From: Sphingomonas sp.
Lineage (GTDB): Bacteria; Pseudomonadota; Alphaproteobacteria; Sphingomonadales; Sphingomonadaceae
NCBI RefSeq assembly: GCF_024508665.1
Contig: NZ_JANINP010000007.1
Coordinates: 434,001-498,000 of the forward strand
DNA: 64,000 bases
Direction: 5' to 3'
Below are positions 25,805 through 35,135 of this stretch, one piece after another; position 1 is the first letter of the stretch, and every line of letters starts with the position of its first letter. Made by a program: the position numbers and the translations under genes. Below the pieces are notes generated by a model. That model was not told the origin of the DNA and made no database searches. It saw only the letters and a list, made by a program, of their open reading frames with translations.

Positions 25805-25834
25805 AAAAAAGGGAGCCGGGGCGACCCGTCTCCC
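25805..25834 (-). terminator. Rho-independent terminator of the rplU-rpmA operon
   Basis: On the minus strand GGGAG-A-CGGG pairs with CCCG-G-CTCCC around a TCGC loop, followed by TTTTTT (complement of 25805-25810). It lies about 65 nt after rpmA. A second perfect hairpin (GGGCAACC / GGTTGCCC, 25877-25897) lies nearer the stop but lacks a T-tract. Confidence 0.88.
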
Positions 25835-25898
25835 TTGTTCGGTCTCTGGTTAGCCCGAGACCCGGGTCGCCCTGGTGGGCAACCCGTGCGGTTGCCCG

Positions 25899-26168
25899 TT
25901 ATTCTGCGGCTTGCGCCATAATGTCTACCGAGCAGAACTTTCGGCCGAGCTTGCCCTCGTGGAAGGTCACGCGACCGTCGGTAAGCGCAAAAAGGGTATG
26001 ATCCTTGCCCATGCCGACGTTGCGGCCGGCATAGAATTTGGTCCCGCGCTGACGCACGATGATGTTGCCGGCGACGACTTCCTGTCCGCCGAACTTCTTC
26101 ACACCGAGGCGACGGCCAGCCGAATCGCGACCGTTGCGCGACGAACCGCCTGCTTTCTTATGTGCCAT
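25899..26168 (-). CDS. rpmA: 50S ribosomal protein L27
   Basis: An 89-residue L27. It begins [20 protein letters not shown], the conserved N-terminal tail that reaches the peptidyl-transferase centre, followed by [19 protein letters not shown] and GKDHTLFAL. No Firmicutes-type cleavable extension is present. It lies 18 nt after rplU, the universal pairing. Confidence 0.98.
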   Translation of the reverse strand: MAHKKAGGSSRNGRDSAGRRLGVKKFGGQEVVAGNIIVRQRGTKFYAGRNVGMGKDHTLFALTDGRVTFHEGKLGRKFCSVDIMAQAAE

Positions 26169-26186
26169 CTCTACTCTTCCTCGAAC

Positions 26187-26564
26187 TTAAGCTTCGGCAG
26201 CCGGGGCTTCAGCGCCGGCCTCGTCGGTCTTCTTGGCGGCGGCCTTCTTGGGCGCCTTCTTCTCGGCGGCGCCGATCGACACGATCTTCAGGATCGTGTG
26301 GTTCTGGCGGTGGCCGTTGCGGCGACGATAATTGTGACGACGGCGCTTCTTGAAGACGATAACCTTCTCGCCCTTCGCCTGCGCGACGATCTCGGCGGCG
26401 ACGGTCAGGCCGTCGGTCGACTGCAGGTCCGAGCCCTCGCCGGCGAGCAGGACGTCGCCCAGCGTCACCGAGCTACCGGCTTCTCCGTCGATCTTCTCGA
26501 CGACGATCTTGTCTCCGGCGGCGACGCGATACTGCTTGCCGCCCGTGCGCACGACTGCGAACAT
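26187..26564 (-). CDS. rplU: 50S ribosomal protein L21
   Basis: A 125-residue L21 beginning [20 protein letters not shown], with the RNA-binding [15 protein letters not shown] near residues 77-92. The C-terminus extends about 25 residues beyond the usual length with a Lys/Ala/Glu-rich tail ([11 protein letters not shown]), common in alphaproteobacteria. It is the first gene of the rplU-rpmA operon, with the promoter within 26565-26703. Confidence 0.98.
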   Translation of the reverse strand: MFAVVRTGGKQYRVAAGDKIVVEKIDGEAGSSVTLGDVLLAGEGSDLQSTDGLTVAAEIVAQAKGEKVIVFKKRRRHNYRRRNGHRQNHTILKIVSIGAAEKKAPKKAAAKKTDEAGAEAPAAEA

Positions 26565-26703
26565 GGCCCTATTTCTCTTTCAAATCCGTATGCCCGCGAA
26601 GGCCGGGGCCCCACGGTTGAAGGGGCGCGCCTAAGGTAGCGAGGTGATTCTGTCAACCGTGGCGGCGCGGTTTTGTGACCGCGCCGCCATGTCTTGCGTG
26701 TCC

Positions 26704-29145
26704 TTACCAGTTGAAGCCCACGCGCGCGTAGAGATAGCGCCCGTTGAAGCCGAACGGCGAATAGTAGGGGAAACCGACCACACCGGTGCTGTTATTCGCC
26801 GCAATGGTTCTATCTGGATAGACGTCGAACAGATTGTTTACCCCGAGCGCGACCTGCGCGCCCTTCTTGGGCTGATAGCGCAGTTCGAAATCGGTGATCG
26901 CGTGCTGGCCGGTATGGATATCGGCGGAACCGCTAGCGGCCGTGCCCGGCTGGTTGACGTCGCCATAATAGGTGACGCGGGCGGTCGCCGCGAGATTGTC
27001 GAGCGACCAGTCGATCGACCCGGTGATCTTCTCGCCCGGCGTGCCCTGCTCAAATGTCAGGATACGGCTGCGCGCAAACAAAGTAGGCGCCGGATTGAGG
27101 TTCACCGCGGTCGATGTTGGTACCTTGGTGATGTCTACCTTGTTGACATTGGCCGCGACGGTGAAGTCGAAGGTGCCGGCGCCGTCCGACTTCAGCCGGT
27201 AATGCGCCACCGCGTCGATGCCCTGCGTCGTCGATGCCAAGCCGTTAATGAAGAAACGCGCCGCCTGCACGCCGTAGGGCGCCAGGATTCCCGCGACTTG
27301 CGGGCTGAAGCTCGCCTGAATGTTCTCCGACAAACCGATCTGGTCGCGAATCTTGATGTAATAGCCGTCGACGGTCAGGTCGAACCCACCCACGCGGATC
27401 ACCGTGCCCGCAGAGAAGTTGGTCGACTTTTCCGGCTTGAGCGGCAAGCCGCCCAACGCCGTCGCCACCGGCGAAACCGATGGATAGAGACCTGTCAGCA
27501 ACGGCGATCCGTTCTGAATGACGGAGGCGACCGACGTGAAATATTGCTGCTGGAGCGCGGGTGCGCGAAAGCCGGTCGACGCCGTGCCGCGCAACGCGAA
27601 CCACGGCGCGAAGTCGTAGCGCAAGGAAACCTTGCCGGTGCCCGTCGTTCCGAAATCGGAGTAATCCTCGCCGCGACCGGCAATGCCGATCAGGAACTTG
27701 TCCGTCACCTGCGCTTCTAAATCGAGATAGATCGATCCGTTTTGACGATGCCGCTTGATCGCGTTGACCGGTGCGAAGCCGACAAATCCCTGCGCGCCGG
27801 GCTGGGCGAGCGGGAACACCGTACCGGAATTGTATGACGCGGCCTCACCCGACTCGATCTGGAAGCCTTCGCGCCGCCCCTCGACACCGAAAGCGACGTT
27901 GAGCGATTGGAAAACGTCGAACTTGCGCGACACGTCGAGGCCGCCGACCAACTGGTCATAGATCAGCGCGCCGTCGGAGAAGCTGGTCTGTGTCGACGCG
28001 CCGTAAGTGTAGTTGGCCGAGTTCAGCGTGCGGAACCCGATCTTGTTGCGGCCATAGGAGACGTTCAGGTCGACGTCCCAACCGGCGACATCCCCCTTCA
28101 GGCCGAGCGCCGTGTTGAGATCGCGCGACTTGGTATTGATGATCGGCAGGAAACCGTTGGGATATTGCGTCAGTGTGTTGCCCACGGTGTTCGCGCCGGA
28201 GATCACGACGGTCCGCAGGCGCGGAAAGGCTGCACTGCGGCTATCGCGATCCTGATAGCCGGCCCAGCCATAAAGCTTCCAATTACCGCCGATCGACGTG
28301 CCGAAATTGGCGAACAGGCTATACTGCGTAACCTCCGGGTCGCCGAAGCGGCCGGTCACTACGCTGGGCGTCACGCGCGGGTCGAAATCGGCGCGATTGG
28401 TCGGCTGGCGGTTAACGAACTCGCCCGAGATGGTCAGATAGCCGTCCTGGCCAAAGCCGATACCCTGCCATCCCGACACCGATACGGTGTGCTCGCCATT
28501 GGTGTGGCGATCGCCACGCGCGGTCTCGATATCGGTATTGTAGAAACCGTAGGTGGTCGACACGCCGCCACCCGAACGCGCTTCGCGCAGGCGAAGGTTG
28601 ACCACGCCGGCGATCGCGTCGGAACCGTATTGCGCCGATGCGCCGTCGCGCAGCACTTCGATGCGATCAAGCGCTACGGTAGGGATGGTGTTGAGATCGG
28701 TCGCGGCCGAGCCGCGGCCTACTGAGCCGTTGATGTTGAGCAGCGCGGAGGTGTGCGCGCGAACGTTGTTGATCAGCACCAGCGTCTGGTCGGGCGACAG
28801 GCCGCGCAGCGTTGCCGGGCGGATCGCGTCTGTGCCGTCGACGGCTGACGGGCGCGGGAAATCGATCGACGGAGCGACTGCGGCGAGCGCGGCGCCAAGT
28901 TCGGTCGTTCCCTGCTGACGAAGGCTGTTTCCGCTCAGCACGTCTACTGGCGACGCGGTGTCGAGCTTGGTCCGGCCAGCCACGCGCGTGCCGGTTACGA
29001 TGATCTCCTGGCCAGGCGCCGCCTGATCCTCGGCTGCGGCCGCGGCATCGGGGGCCGGGGGCGTTTCCTGAGCGAACGCGGCATGGCTGGCTGCGAGCGC
29101 GATCGAGGAAGCGGCTATCGCCAATGCGGTACGGTTGAGCCTCAT
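26704..29145 (-). CDS. TonB-dependent receptor
   Basis: An 813-residue outer-membrane receptor. A signal peptide (1-25, ending AAFA/Q) and an Ala/Pro linker lead to the plug (about 45-160: EIIVTGTRVAG, TLRGLSPDQTLVLINNVR, IEVLRDGASAQYGSDAIAGVVN). The 22-strand barrel follows and ends in ARVGFNW. There is no STN signalling domain, so it is not of the FecA regulatory kind. Neighbours give no substrate hint. It imports a siderophore, vitamin, sugar or other large nutrient using TonB energy. Confidence 0.93.
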   Translation of the reverse strand: MRLNRTALAIAASSIALAASHAAFAQETPPAPDAAAAAEDQAAPGQEIIVTGTRVAGRTKLDTASPVDVLSGNSLRQQGTTELGAALAAVAPSIDFPRPSAVDGTDAIRPATLRGLSPDQTLVLINNVRAHTSALLNINGSVGRGSAATDLNTIPTVALDRIEVLRDGASAQYGSDAIAGVVNLRLREARSGGGVSTTYGFYNTDIETARGDRHTNGEHTVSVSGWQGIGFGQDGYLTISGEFVNRQPTNRADFDPRVTPSVVTGRFGDPEVTQYSLFANFGTSIGGNWKLYGWAGYQDRDSRSAAFPRLRTVVISGANTVGNTLTQYPNGFLPIINTKSRDLNTALGLKGDVAGWDVDLNVSYGRNKIGFRTLNSANYTYGASTQTSFSDGALIYDQLVGGLDVSRKFDVFQSLNVAFGVEGRREGFQIESGEAASYNSGTVFPLAQPGAQGFVGFAPVNAIKRHRQNGSIYLDLEAQVTDKFLIGIAGRGEDYSDFGTTGTGKVSLRYDFAPWFALRGTASTGFRAPALQQQYFTSVASVIQNGSPLLTGLYPSVSPVATALGGLPLKPEKSTNFSAGTVIRVGGFDLTVDGYYIKIRDQIGLSENIQASFSPQVAGILAPYGVQAARFFINGLASTTQGIDAVAHYRLKSDGAGTFDFTVAANVNKVDITKVPTSTAVNLNPAPTLFARSRILTFEQGTPGEKITGSIDWSLDNLAATARVTYYGDVNQPGTAASGSADIHTGQHAITDFELRYQPKKGAQVALGVNNLFDVYPDRTIAANNSTGVVGFPYYSPFGFNGRYLYARVGFNW

Positions 29146-29246
29146 GATGTTACCCCTTTATACGCGGGGACGCACGCCCCCGATCACCCTGTCGCGACGA
29201 ATATCGTCACAGGCCGGTAACATTCCTAGACGTGGGGCAGCACGAA

Positions 29247-29271
29247 GCACCGCAAGTTTTTCTTGCGGTGC
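29247..29271. other. Perfect 10-bp hairpin between hspQ and the TonB receptor gene
   Basis: GCACCGCAAG and CTTGCGGTGC separated by TTTTT, about 100 nt upstream of the receptor start and 39 nt downstream of the hspQ stop. It could end hspQ transcription or act in the receptor 5' leader; no T-tract follows on the minus strand. Confidence 0.6.
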
Positions 29272-29309
29272 ACAAAAGTCACACATCGGTCGATCTGGGG
29301 GCGGCTGCC

Positions 29310-29690
29310 CTAGTGCCGATGCTCGCGGCGCAGATTGTAGCGGCCGTCGGCAAAGCCGGTGAACAGTCCGTCTATCGCCGGATGATCGACCGGTTCCTCG
29401 CTGTCATCGTGGAGCAGGTTCTGCTGGCTGACATAGGCGACGTAGCTCGACTCGCCGTTCTCGGCGAGCAGATGATAGAAGGGCTGGTCCTTCGACGGGC
29501 GCAGATCCTCAGGGATCGATTCATACCATTCGTCGGTATTCGCGAAGACCGGGTCGATATCGAAAATCACGCCGCGAAAGTCGAACATGCGGTGGCGAAC
29601 AACATCGCCGATGGTGAACCGCGCGGTCGCGACGGCCGGCATAGGCACGCCGGATTGCGAAAGCACATCATAGGGTTCGGAACGAGTCAT
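29310..29690 (-). CDS. hspQ: Heat shock protein HspQ
   Basis: A 126-residue HspQ/YccV-type protein, a small hemimethylated-DNA-binding-like fold that works as a specificity factor of the Lon protease in enterobacteria. The core is ARFTIGDVVRHRMFDFRGVIFDIDP, given here as ARFTIGDVVRHR and FDFRGVIFDIDP, then QPFYHLLAEN and YVAYVSQQNL. The ATG at 29690 matches the family; the frame open further upstream runs through the tRNA region and is not coding. A 15-bp palindrome lies upstream. Confidence 0.93.
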   Translation of the reverse strand: MTRSEPYDVLSQSGVPMPAVATARFTIGDVVRHRMFDFRGVIFDIDPVFANTDEWYESIPEDLRPSKDQPFYHLLAENGESSYVAYVSQQNLLHDDSEEPVDHPAIDGLFTGFADGRYNLRREHRH

Positions 29691-29721
29691 GATTACAATG
29701 TAGAGTTTCTTCGGCGCCGCA

Positions 29722-29736
29722 CAAGCGGACCGCTTG
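29722..29736. promoter_or_regulatory. 15-bp palindrome upstream of hspQ
   Basis: CAAGCGG-A-CCGCTTG, perfect 7-bp arms, centred about 39 nt upstream of the hspQ start. It could be an operator or a 5'-leader hairpin; no consensus heat-shock promoter was recognised. Confidence 0.35.
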
Positions 29737-29823
29737 CGTAGACGGACCGCGTACGTTAGAGGCGCCGCCTTCGACCGGCACCCGCGCTGTTCAGGCAGTG
29801 CATATGGGTGCGGAACCCCCAGC

Positions 29824-29915
<92 letters not shown>

Positions 29916-29996
29916 CCTAGCCTGAGAATTCGCGGCTGCCTCATGCGGCCGCCACGGCATTCGCAACAAAGTGGGACCAATCGGCATTTGCTCGAC

Positions 29997-30683
29997 ATGA
30001 TGCTCGAGCAATTCGGCCCTTCGCTCTATCTCGCCAACGGACCGGACGTGTCGTTCCTCGGTTTCCCCTATCCCACGCGGATGGCGGTCGCGCGGCTTTC
30101 GGATGGTACGGCCTGGATTTGGTCGCCGATCGAATTGACCGCAGAATTGGCCGATGCAGTGCAAGCGGTCGGCCCGGTCTGCCACATCGTGTCGCCCAAC
30201 AAGCTCCACCATCTGTTCCTCAAACAATGGGTCGAGCGGTGGCCTGAAGCGAGGGTATTTGCGCCGCCTGATCTGGCACGCAAACGGCCCGATCTACGGT
30301 TCGACGGCACGCTCGGCGATATGCCCGATCCCCGCTGGGCGGCGGACATCGACCAAGTCGTGTTCCGCGGCTCGTTCGCGATGGAAGAGGTGGTCTTCTT
30401 TCACCGCGCCTCGCGCACCGCCATCGTCTGCGACCTGATCCAGCGCTTTCCGTCGTCTTACCTCACGGGGCTCAAAGGCCTGTTGGTGCGGCTCGACGGA
30501 CTGGCTGGTGACCGTGGCAGCACGCCCCGCGATTGGCGCGCAAGCTTCCTTCGTCGAGGCCCCGCGCGCGCCGCGCGTCGGACGCTGCTCGATTGGCAGC
30601 CCGAGCGGTTGCTGATCGCGCATGGCGTGTGCGCGCCCGCCGACGCGACCCGGATCATCCGCGACGCGCTGCGCTGGATTTGA
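29997..30683 (+). CDS. DUF4336 domain-containing protein
   Basis: A 228-residue protein of the DUF4336 family, related in layout to metallo-beta-lactamase-like proteins. It begins MMLEQFGPSLYLANGPDVSF and includes FPYPTRMAVARLSDGTAWIWSPIEL (shown in parts: FPYPTRM and WIWSPIEL), CHIVSPNKLHHLFLKQW, FHRASRTAIVCDLIQRF and a C-terminal ERLLIAHG. No membrane segment is seen. The tRNA ends 82 nt upstream; the frame is open through it, but the family N-terminus fits ATG 29997 or 30000. The biochemical activity is not known. Confidence 0.82.
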   Translation: MMLEQFGPSLYLANGPDVSFLGFPYPTRMAVARLSDGTAWIWSPIELTAELADAVQAVGPVCHIVSPNKLHHLFLKQWVERWPEARVFAPPDLARKRPDLRFDGTLGDMPDPRWAADIDQVVFRGSFAMEEVVFFHRASRTAIVCDLIQRFPSSYLTGLKGLLVRLDGLAGDRGSTPRDWRASFLRRGPARAARRTLLDWQPERLLIAHGVCAPADATRIIRDALRWI

Positions 30684-30693
30684 GTGCCGTGCG

Positions 30694-30713
30694 GCCAGGC
30701 GGTATCGCCTGGC
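30694..30713. terminator. Hairpin between convergent genes
   Basis: GCCAGGCG / CGCCTGGC, perfect 8-bp stem with a GTAT loop, 11 nt after the DUF4336 stop. It has no T-tract, so it may be a Rho-assisted or bidirectional 3' end. Confidence 0.5.
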
Positions 30714-30746
30714 CCATCGACGGAAACCCAACGACCACCATCGGTA

Positions 30747-30935
30747 TCACCACGCCCGTGGTGAAGATCCTACCCGCAGGGCGACCGCCGCTTCGATTTC
30801 ATTCAGCTGCGCTTGCGACAAGACGCCGGCCAGTAGCAACCCGCGCATCAATTCGTCGGCCAAGGCGGCGAGGAAATGCACCTCGGCACGCTCGGCATGC
30901 GTATCTTCGCCGTCCGCGTTCACGTCGCTATCCAT
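30747..30935 (-). CDS. Small hypothetical protein
   Basis: A 62-residue, mostly helical acidic protein with the core HFLAALADELMRGLLLAGVL followed by SQAQLNEIEAAVALRVG. A very strong ribosome binding site (GGAGGAGAG) lies 7-8 nt before the ATG, which argues for real translation. No signal peptide or Cys. I recognise no named family. Its 3' end contains a perfect hairpin (TCACCACG-CC-CGTGGTGA, 30747-30764). It follows the AsmA gene on the same strand after 112 nt. Confidence 0.65.
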   Translation of the reverse strand: MDSDVNADGEDTHAERAEVHFLAALADELMRGLLLAGVLSQAQLNEIEAAVALRVGSSPRAW

Positions 30936-31047
30936 GCATCTCTCCTCCGGCGCAGCTGTCGCAGGTGCGTGAACGATCGATCAGCAAATTCGACGCAAAC
31001 GGGCAGAGCCTCGGCGATTGTCGCGCTTGGCGCCTGCGTGTTTGCGT

Positions 31048-33177
31048 TCAGAAAATACCGAGAAACTTCTTCCTTTGTTTCTTGCGATCGGCGGCCGACT
31101 CCTTGCCGCTTTCCGATTTGGCAGTGGTACCATTCCCTACGTCGTCGCGCGGCTTGCCCTTCGTGGTCCGCATCGCCTGGGCGTGAGCGCCGGCCAGGAT
31201 CGGCCCGCATGCAGCGCTTTTCGCGTCACCTACATCGATAAAGGCGAGAATGGCGGCGAGGGGACTGGCGACGGTGGCCAAACCTACGCCGCCGCCGGCG
31301 CGCGCGAGCAACTCCGGGCTGATCACCTGAATGCCCGGCCTGGCGAAATAGCCGTTGAGGCCGACCGGCGACTGGGCGGAAAACAAGGAGAATTGCTTGC
31401 CGTCGGCGCGAAATGCGAGGTCGAGGCTTTCATTCTTGAAGCTCAGCCCGCCACGGCCGAGGATGACGTTCTTCTTGGTGTCGATGATGATCGGATCGGC
31501 GGCGGCGATCCCGTCGCGCACGGTGAACGCGATGAGCCCGCAATTGATCTGCACCGGTTCCTTCAGTTTGTGCTCGAACATCTTCTGGATGAACGTGCCG
31601 ATGTCGAGTTCCGACAGCTGGGCGTTCCGCGTCCAGAAGCTGCCGCTCGGCATGATGAACGCCACACGGCCGGAAGACGTCGCGAGCGAATCGTGGATGG
31701 TGTCGCCGCGCCCCTTCAACTGGATGCGACCCTTTATCGTGCCGCTCGTGCCTGACTCGTCAACGCCATAGCCGGCCAGTAGTCGGCCCATAGGCGTGGG
31801 CGATAGACGAATGTCGTAGGTGTCGAGGGCCGGTCGCGATCGTGTGTCGAAGATCAGGTCCGATGCGACGTTACCGCGCGCCATCGCGAAGCTCAGCGGC
31901 GACAACGCCAACCGTCCGCGGTCGAGCGCCAGCGTCAAGTCAACATGCGAAATGGGGACGTTGCGCGACTTGATATCCTGGATCGTCCAATGGAGCCCGG
32001 CATCGAAACGTTGCAATTCGGCCACCGGCAGCGCGGCATCGGGCAGCACGCGCTGGGGCGCGGCCCCGGTTGCCGCGGCGGCTGCCACCGCGCCTTTTGC
32101 CGCGACGATATCTGGATTGTATCCGATGAACGGTGCGGCATCGACGATATCGAGTTCACGCGTCGCCAATGCCGCATCGAGCCGCAGCCGCTCTCCATTG
32201 ACGATCGTCAGCCGTCCGGCGAGGTCGCTGTCGCCGAACCGGCCGGCCATGTGCGTGAAGCGATATTCGGCTCCGTCCTTCACCAGTTGCGCGCGCAACG
32301 CATAGTCCCGGGTATTGGGCAGGACCACGCCGATAATGCCGAGCAGGTCGGCGAGGTTGCGGCCCCGTGCCCGCATGCGCAACGGCACATGCTCGATGTC
32401 CGTTGCCGAAGGCAGCGTGCCTGCGACATCGATGACATTGCCTGCGGCCCAGGCACGCGCGACCAGCTTGTTCTCGCCGCGATCGAGCGTCGCGTCGGGC
32501 GACTTCAATTGCGCGACAAGGCGAAACGGCGTGTCGCGGATTTGCCCAGTCCCGTGCAGTTCGACTTCCTTGCCGATCTGCTTGTTCGTGGCGGCGATCG
32601 GATCGAGCCCCAGATCGGCGAGCAGCCGCATCCGTGGATCGATATAGCGCACCTTTGTGCCGACGACCGTAGCGCGATCGATCCGCGGCAGTTTGAACGG
32701 CTTGCCGCCGGTGTCGGCGAACGTCCAGGTGTTGGCGGTATGGTCGGTATTCCATTCGAGGTCGCCCGAACCTCCGGTCAGGTCGAGCCAGTAGATACGG
32801 CGATTGCCGAACAGCAGGCTCAACGGCGAAACCCGCATATCGATCTTCTGTGCCTGAAACAGATTGGGCCTGCTCGCCCATTTCGGATTGGCGATGCTCA
32901 GGCCCTCCGCGTAAAATTTGATTTTCAGCGGCGCGAAATAGAGCTGGAAGTCTCCACCTACCTTTACATCTCGGCCCGCCATCCGCGTCGTGACGCTCTC
33001 GAAAGGCTGCTTCAGGAAGCGCCCCTTGGTGACGAACAGGACGAGCCAGATGATGAAGAGAGTCGCGAATATGCCGACCAAGGTGTTGCGAAGGATCCGC
33101 CAGGCGCGGCTGCCAAAAAAGCCCGTCGCCGGCGTCTCACCGGTCACGTCCTTGGGAGGAGGCGCGGTCATATCCAT
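31048..33177 (-). CDS. AsmA family protein
   Basis: A 709-residue AsmA/TamB-like envelope protein. One N-terminal membrane helix (about 28-50) anchors a large periplasmic domain rich in beta strands, beginning KGRFLKQPFESVTTRMAGRD, and an AsmA C-terminal region with GTIKGRIQLKGRGDTIHDSL, then ARPGIQVISPELL. The tail (about 660-709) is charged and of low complexity (KSESGKESAADRKKQRKK). Family members span the periplasm as lipid-transport bridges and influence outer-membrane composition. The gene diverges from cutC. Confidence 0.9.
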   Translation of the reverse strand: MDMTAPPPKDVTGETPATGFFGSRAWRILRNTLVGIFATLFIIWLVLFVTKGRFLKQPFESVTTRMAGRDVKVGGDFQLYFAPLKIKFYAEGLSIANPKWASRPNLFQAQKIDMRVSPLSLLFGNRRIYWLDLTGGSGDLEWNTDHTANTWTFADTGGKPFKLPRIDRATVVGTKVRYIDPRMRLLADLGLDPIAATNKQIGKEVELHGTGQIRDTPFRLVAQLKSPDATLDRGENKLVARAWAAGNVIDVAGTLPSATDIEHVPLRMRARGRNLADLLGIIGVVLPNTRDYALRAQLVKDGAEYRFTHMAGRFGDSDLAGRLTIVNGERLRLDAALATRELDIVDAAPFIGYNPDIVAAKGAVAAAAATGAAPQRVLPDAALPVAELQRFDAGLHWTIQDIKSRNVPISHVDLTLALDRGRLALSPLSFAMARGNVASDLIFDTRSRPALDTYDIRLSPTPMGRLLAGYGVDESGTSGTIKGRIQLKGRGDTIHDSLATSSGRVAFIMPSGSFWTRNAQLSELDIGTFIQKMFEHKLKEPVQINCGLIAFTVRDGIAAADPIIIDTKKNVILGRGGLSFKNESLDLAFRADGKQFSLFSAQSPVGLNGYFARPGIQVISPELLARAGGGVGLATVASPLAAILAFIDVGDAKSAACGPILAGAHAQAMRTTKGKPRDDVGNGTTAKSESGKESAADRKKQRKKFLGIF

Positions 33178-33261
33178 CGCCGCCTGAATCGCGCGAATGC
33201 CTTGAAAGGTTCATTCGCCACCACGCTGGCAAGATGGGCCGAAGCCGCCTAGGAATGAGCT

Positions 33262-33996
33262 GTGAGCGCTATCCTGGAAATCTGTGTGGACGATGCGGCT
33301 GGGGTCGATGCCGCGGTCGCCGGCGGGGCCGATCGGATCGAGCTTTGCTCGGCGCTCGAGCTCGGCGGCCTGACGCCGTCCGCGGCCCTGCTGGATCATG
33401 CACTGCGGACCGGGTGTCCGGTGCACATGATGATCCGCCCGCGCGCGGGCGGCTTCGTCTATAGCGAAGACGATGTGGCGTTGATGGTCGAGGAGATTGG
33501 CGCGGCCGGGGCGCGAGGCGTCGACGGAGTGGTGGTCGGTGCGTTGCGCCCCGATGGCGAACTCGACCGCGAAGCGCTGGCGCGGTTCCGTGACGCCGCG
33601 GGGGAGGCGGTGATCGTCCTGCACCGCGCGATCGATCTCGTCGCCGATCCCGTTGCGGCTGTGGGCCAGGCGATCGCGCTCGGCTATGACAAGATCCTGA
33701 GTTCGGGCGGGGCTGCAACCGCGGTCGAAGGCATGACAACGCTTGCGGCGATGGTCGCGGCGGCCGGGGAGCGGCTGTCGATCATCGCGGGATCGGGCAT
33801 CTCGCCCGACAATGTCGAGCGGATCGTTGCCGCCACCGGCGTGCGCGAAGTCCATGGATCGGCCAGCCGTCCCGGCCCTGAACCCGACGAGGCGACGTTG
33901 CGGCTCGGCTTTGCAGCCGGGCCGCGACGCGCGACCGACCGGGCCATCGTGCAAAGGTTGCGCACGGCGCTGACAAAAAAGGGAAGTGAGACATGA
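33262..33996 (+). CDS. cutC: CutC family protein (copper homeostasis)
   Basis: A 244-residue TIM-barrel protein of the CutC family. Conserved parts are LEICVDDAAGVDAAVAGGAD, IELCSALELGGLTPS, VHMMIRPRAGGFVYS, VVGALRPDG, HRAIDLV and ILSSGGAATA. It has been linked to copper tolerance, though direct copper handling is disputed. Start GTG 33262 has AGGA 6-9 nt upstream. Its stop overlaps the next start by 4 nt (ATGA), so the two are translationally coupled. Confidence 0.93.
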   Translation: MSAILEICVDDAAGVDAAVAGGADRIELCSALELGGLTPSAALLDHALRTGCPVHMMIRPRAGGFVYSEDDVALMVEEIGAAGARGVDGVVVGALRPDGELDREALARFRDAAGEAVIVLHRAIDLVADPVAAVGQAIALGYDKILSSGGAATAVEGMTTLAAMVAAAGERLSIIAGSGISPDNVERIVAATGVREVHGSASRPGPEPDEATLRLGFAAGPRRATDRAIVQRLRTALTKKGSET

Positions 33997-34997
33997 ACGA
34001 CGGCATTTCACGGCGCGGTGCATTGGCGATCGGCGCGGCGGCCGTCTTCGCGGCAAGCGCGGCAGATGCGGCTGAGAGCGATCCGGTCGCTATCCTCTCT
34101 ACTTGGGATTTCGGCAAGGCCGCCAACGAAGCGGCACTCGCGCGCCTCAGGGCCGGCGGCTCGGTGCTCGATGCGGTCGAGGCTGGGGCCAAGGTGCCGG
34201 AGGCCGATCCTACAAATCATTCGGTCGGCTATGGCGGTTATCCCGATCGCGACGGCCATGTGACGCTCGACGCGATCATCATGGACGATCGCGGCGGCGT
34301 CGGCGCGGTCGCCGCGCTGGAGGATATCGTCCACGCCATTTCGGTCGCGCGGTTGGTCATGGAAAAGACGCCGCATACGTTGCTGGTCGGGGAGGGGGCT
34401 ACTCGCTTCGCTCTCGACCAGGGCATGAAGCGCACCAACCTCCTGACCCCCGAGGCCGAGAAAGGCTGGCGCGAATGGCTCAAAACCGCGAAGTATCAGC
34501 CGATCGCCAATATCGAGAACCGCCTCCCCGGACCGCCCGGTTCCAAGCTCAACCACGACACGATAGGGATCATGGCGCGCGGCCTGGACGGCGCGATGGC
34601 CGCGGCCTGCACGACGTCGGGCATGGCATTCAAGATGCGCGGGCGGGTCGGCGACTCGCCCCAGGCCGGGTGCGGGCTGTTCCTCGAAAAGGGGGTAGGT
34701 GCTGCCGCATCGACCGGCGTCGGAGAGGAAGTGACCCGGATCGCGGGGACCGCCCGAGTTGTCGCCTCGATCCGCGCCGGGCTGTCCCCCCAGGCGGCGT
34801 GCGAGGAAGCGGTCAAGCATATTGCCCAGATGCGCGGCGACGCGATCAAGGGATTGCAGGTGGGCTTTCTGGCTTTGGGTCAGGATGGCCGGGTCGGCGC
34901 CTATGCGCTGCTTCCCGGCTTCACTTATGCCGTGACGCGGCATTCGGGCGCGACCGAAGTGCTGCCTTCGGCCAGCCTGTTCAGCCAAGCCCCATAA
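33993..34997 (+). CDS. Tat-exported asparaginase / isoaspartyl peptidase-type Ntn hydrolase
   Basis: A 334-residue Ntn hydrolase of the glycosylasparaginase/type III asparaginase family. A twin-arginine signal (SRRGALAIGAAAVFAASAADA, residues about 6-26, stated in parts: SRRGAL and a hydrophobic stretch ending ADA) indicates folded export. The proenzyme cleavage and catalytic site is T190 in HDTIGIMARG, followed by CTTSGMAFKMRGRVGDSP and the ligand motif GVGEEVTRIAG. Mature enzyme splits into two chains at T190 and hydrolyses N4-GlcNAc-asparagine, asparagine or isoaspartyl dipeptides. Which of these is used cannot be told here. It is coupled to cutC. Confidence 0.9.
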   Translation: MNDGISRRGALAIGAAAVFAASAADAAESDPVAILSTWDFGKAANEAALARLRAGGSVLDAVEAGAKVPEADPTNHSVGYGGYPDRDGHVTLDAIIMDDRGGVGAVAALEDIVHAISVARLVMEKTPHTLLVGEGATRFALDQGMKRTNLLTPEAEKGWREWLKTAKYQPIANIENRLPGPPGSKLNHDTIGIMARGLDGAMAAACTTSGMAFKMRGRVGDSPQAGCGLFLEKGVGAAASTGVGEEVTRIAGTARVVASIRAGLSPQAACEEAVKHIAQMRGDAIKGLQVGFLALGQDGRVGAYALLPGFTYAVTRHSGATEVLPSASLFSQAP

Positions 34998-35135
34998 TCG
35001 TGCTTGCAGTCCAGGGGTCGCGGTCCAAGGTAGCGACTCGGCTGGGTGTTGCCGCCTGCAATGGGGCTGGATAAGCGGCGGCGCAGGCCGTACTGGGCGT
35101 CGCCATCCCTTTCGGGTTCATGCTCTTCGCCGCCT

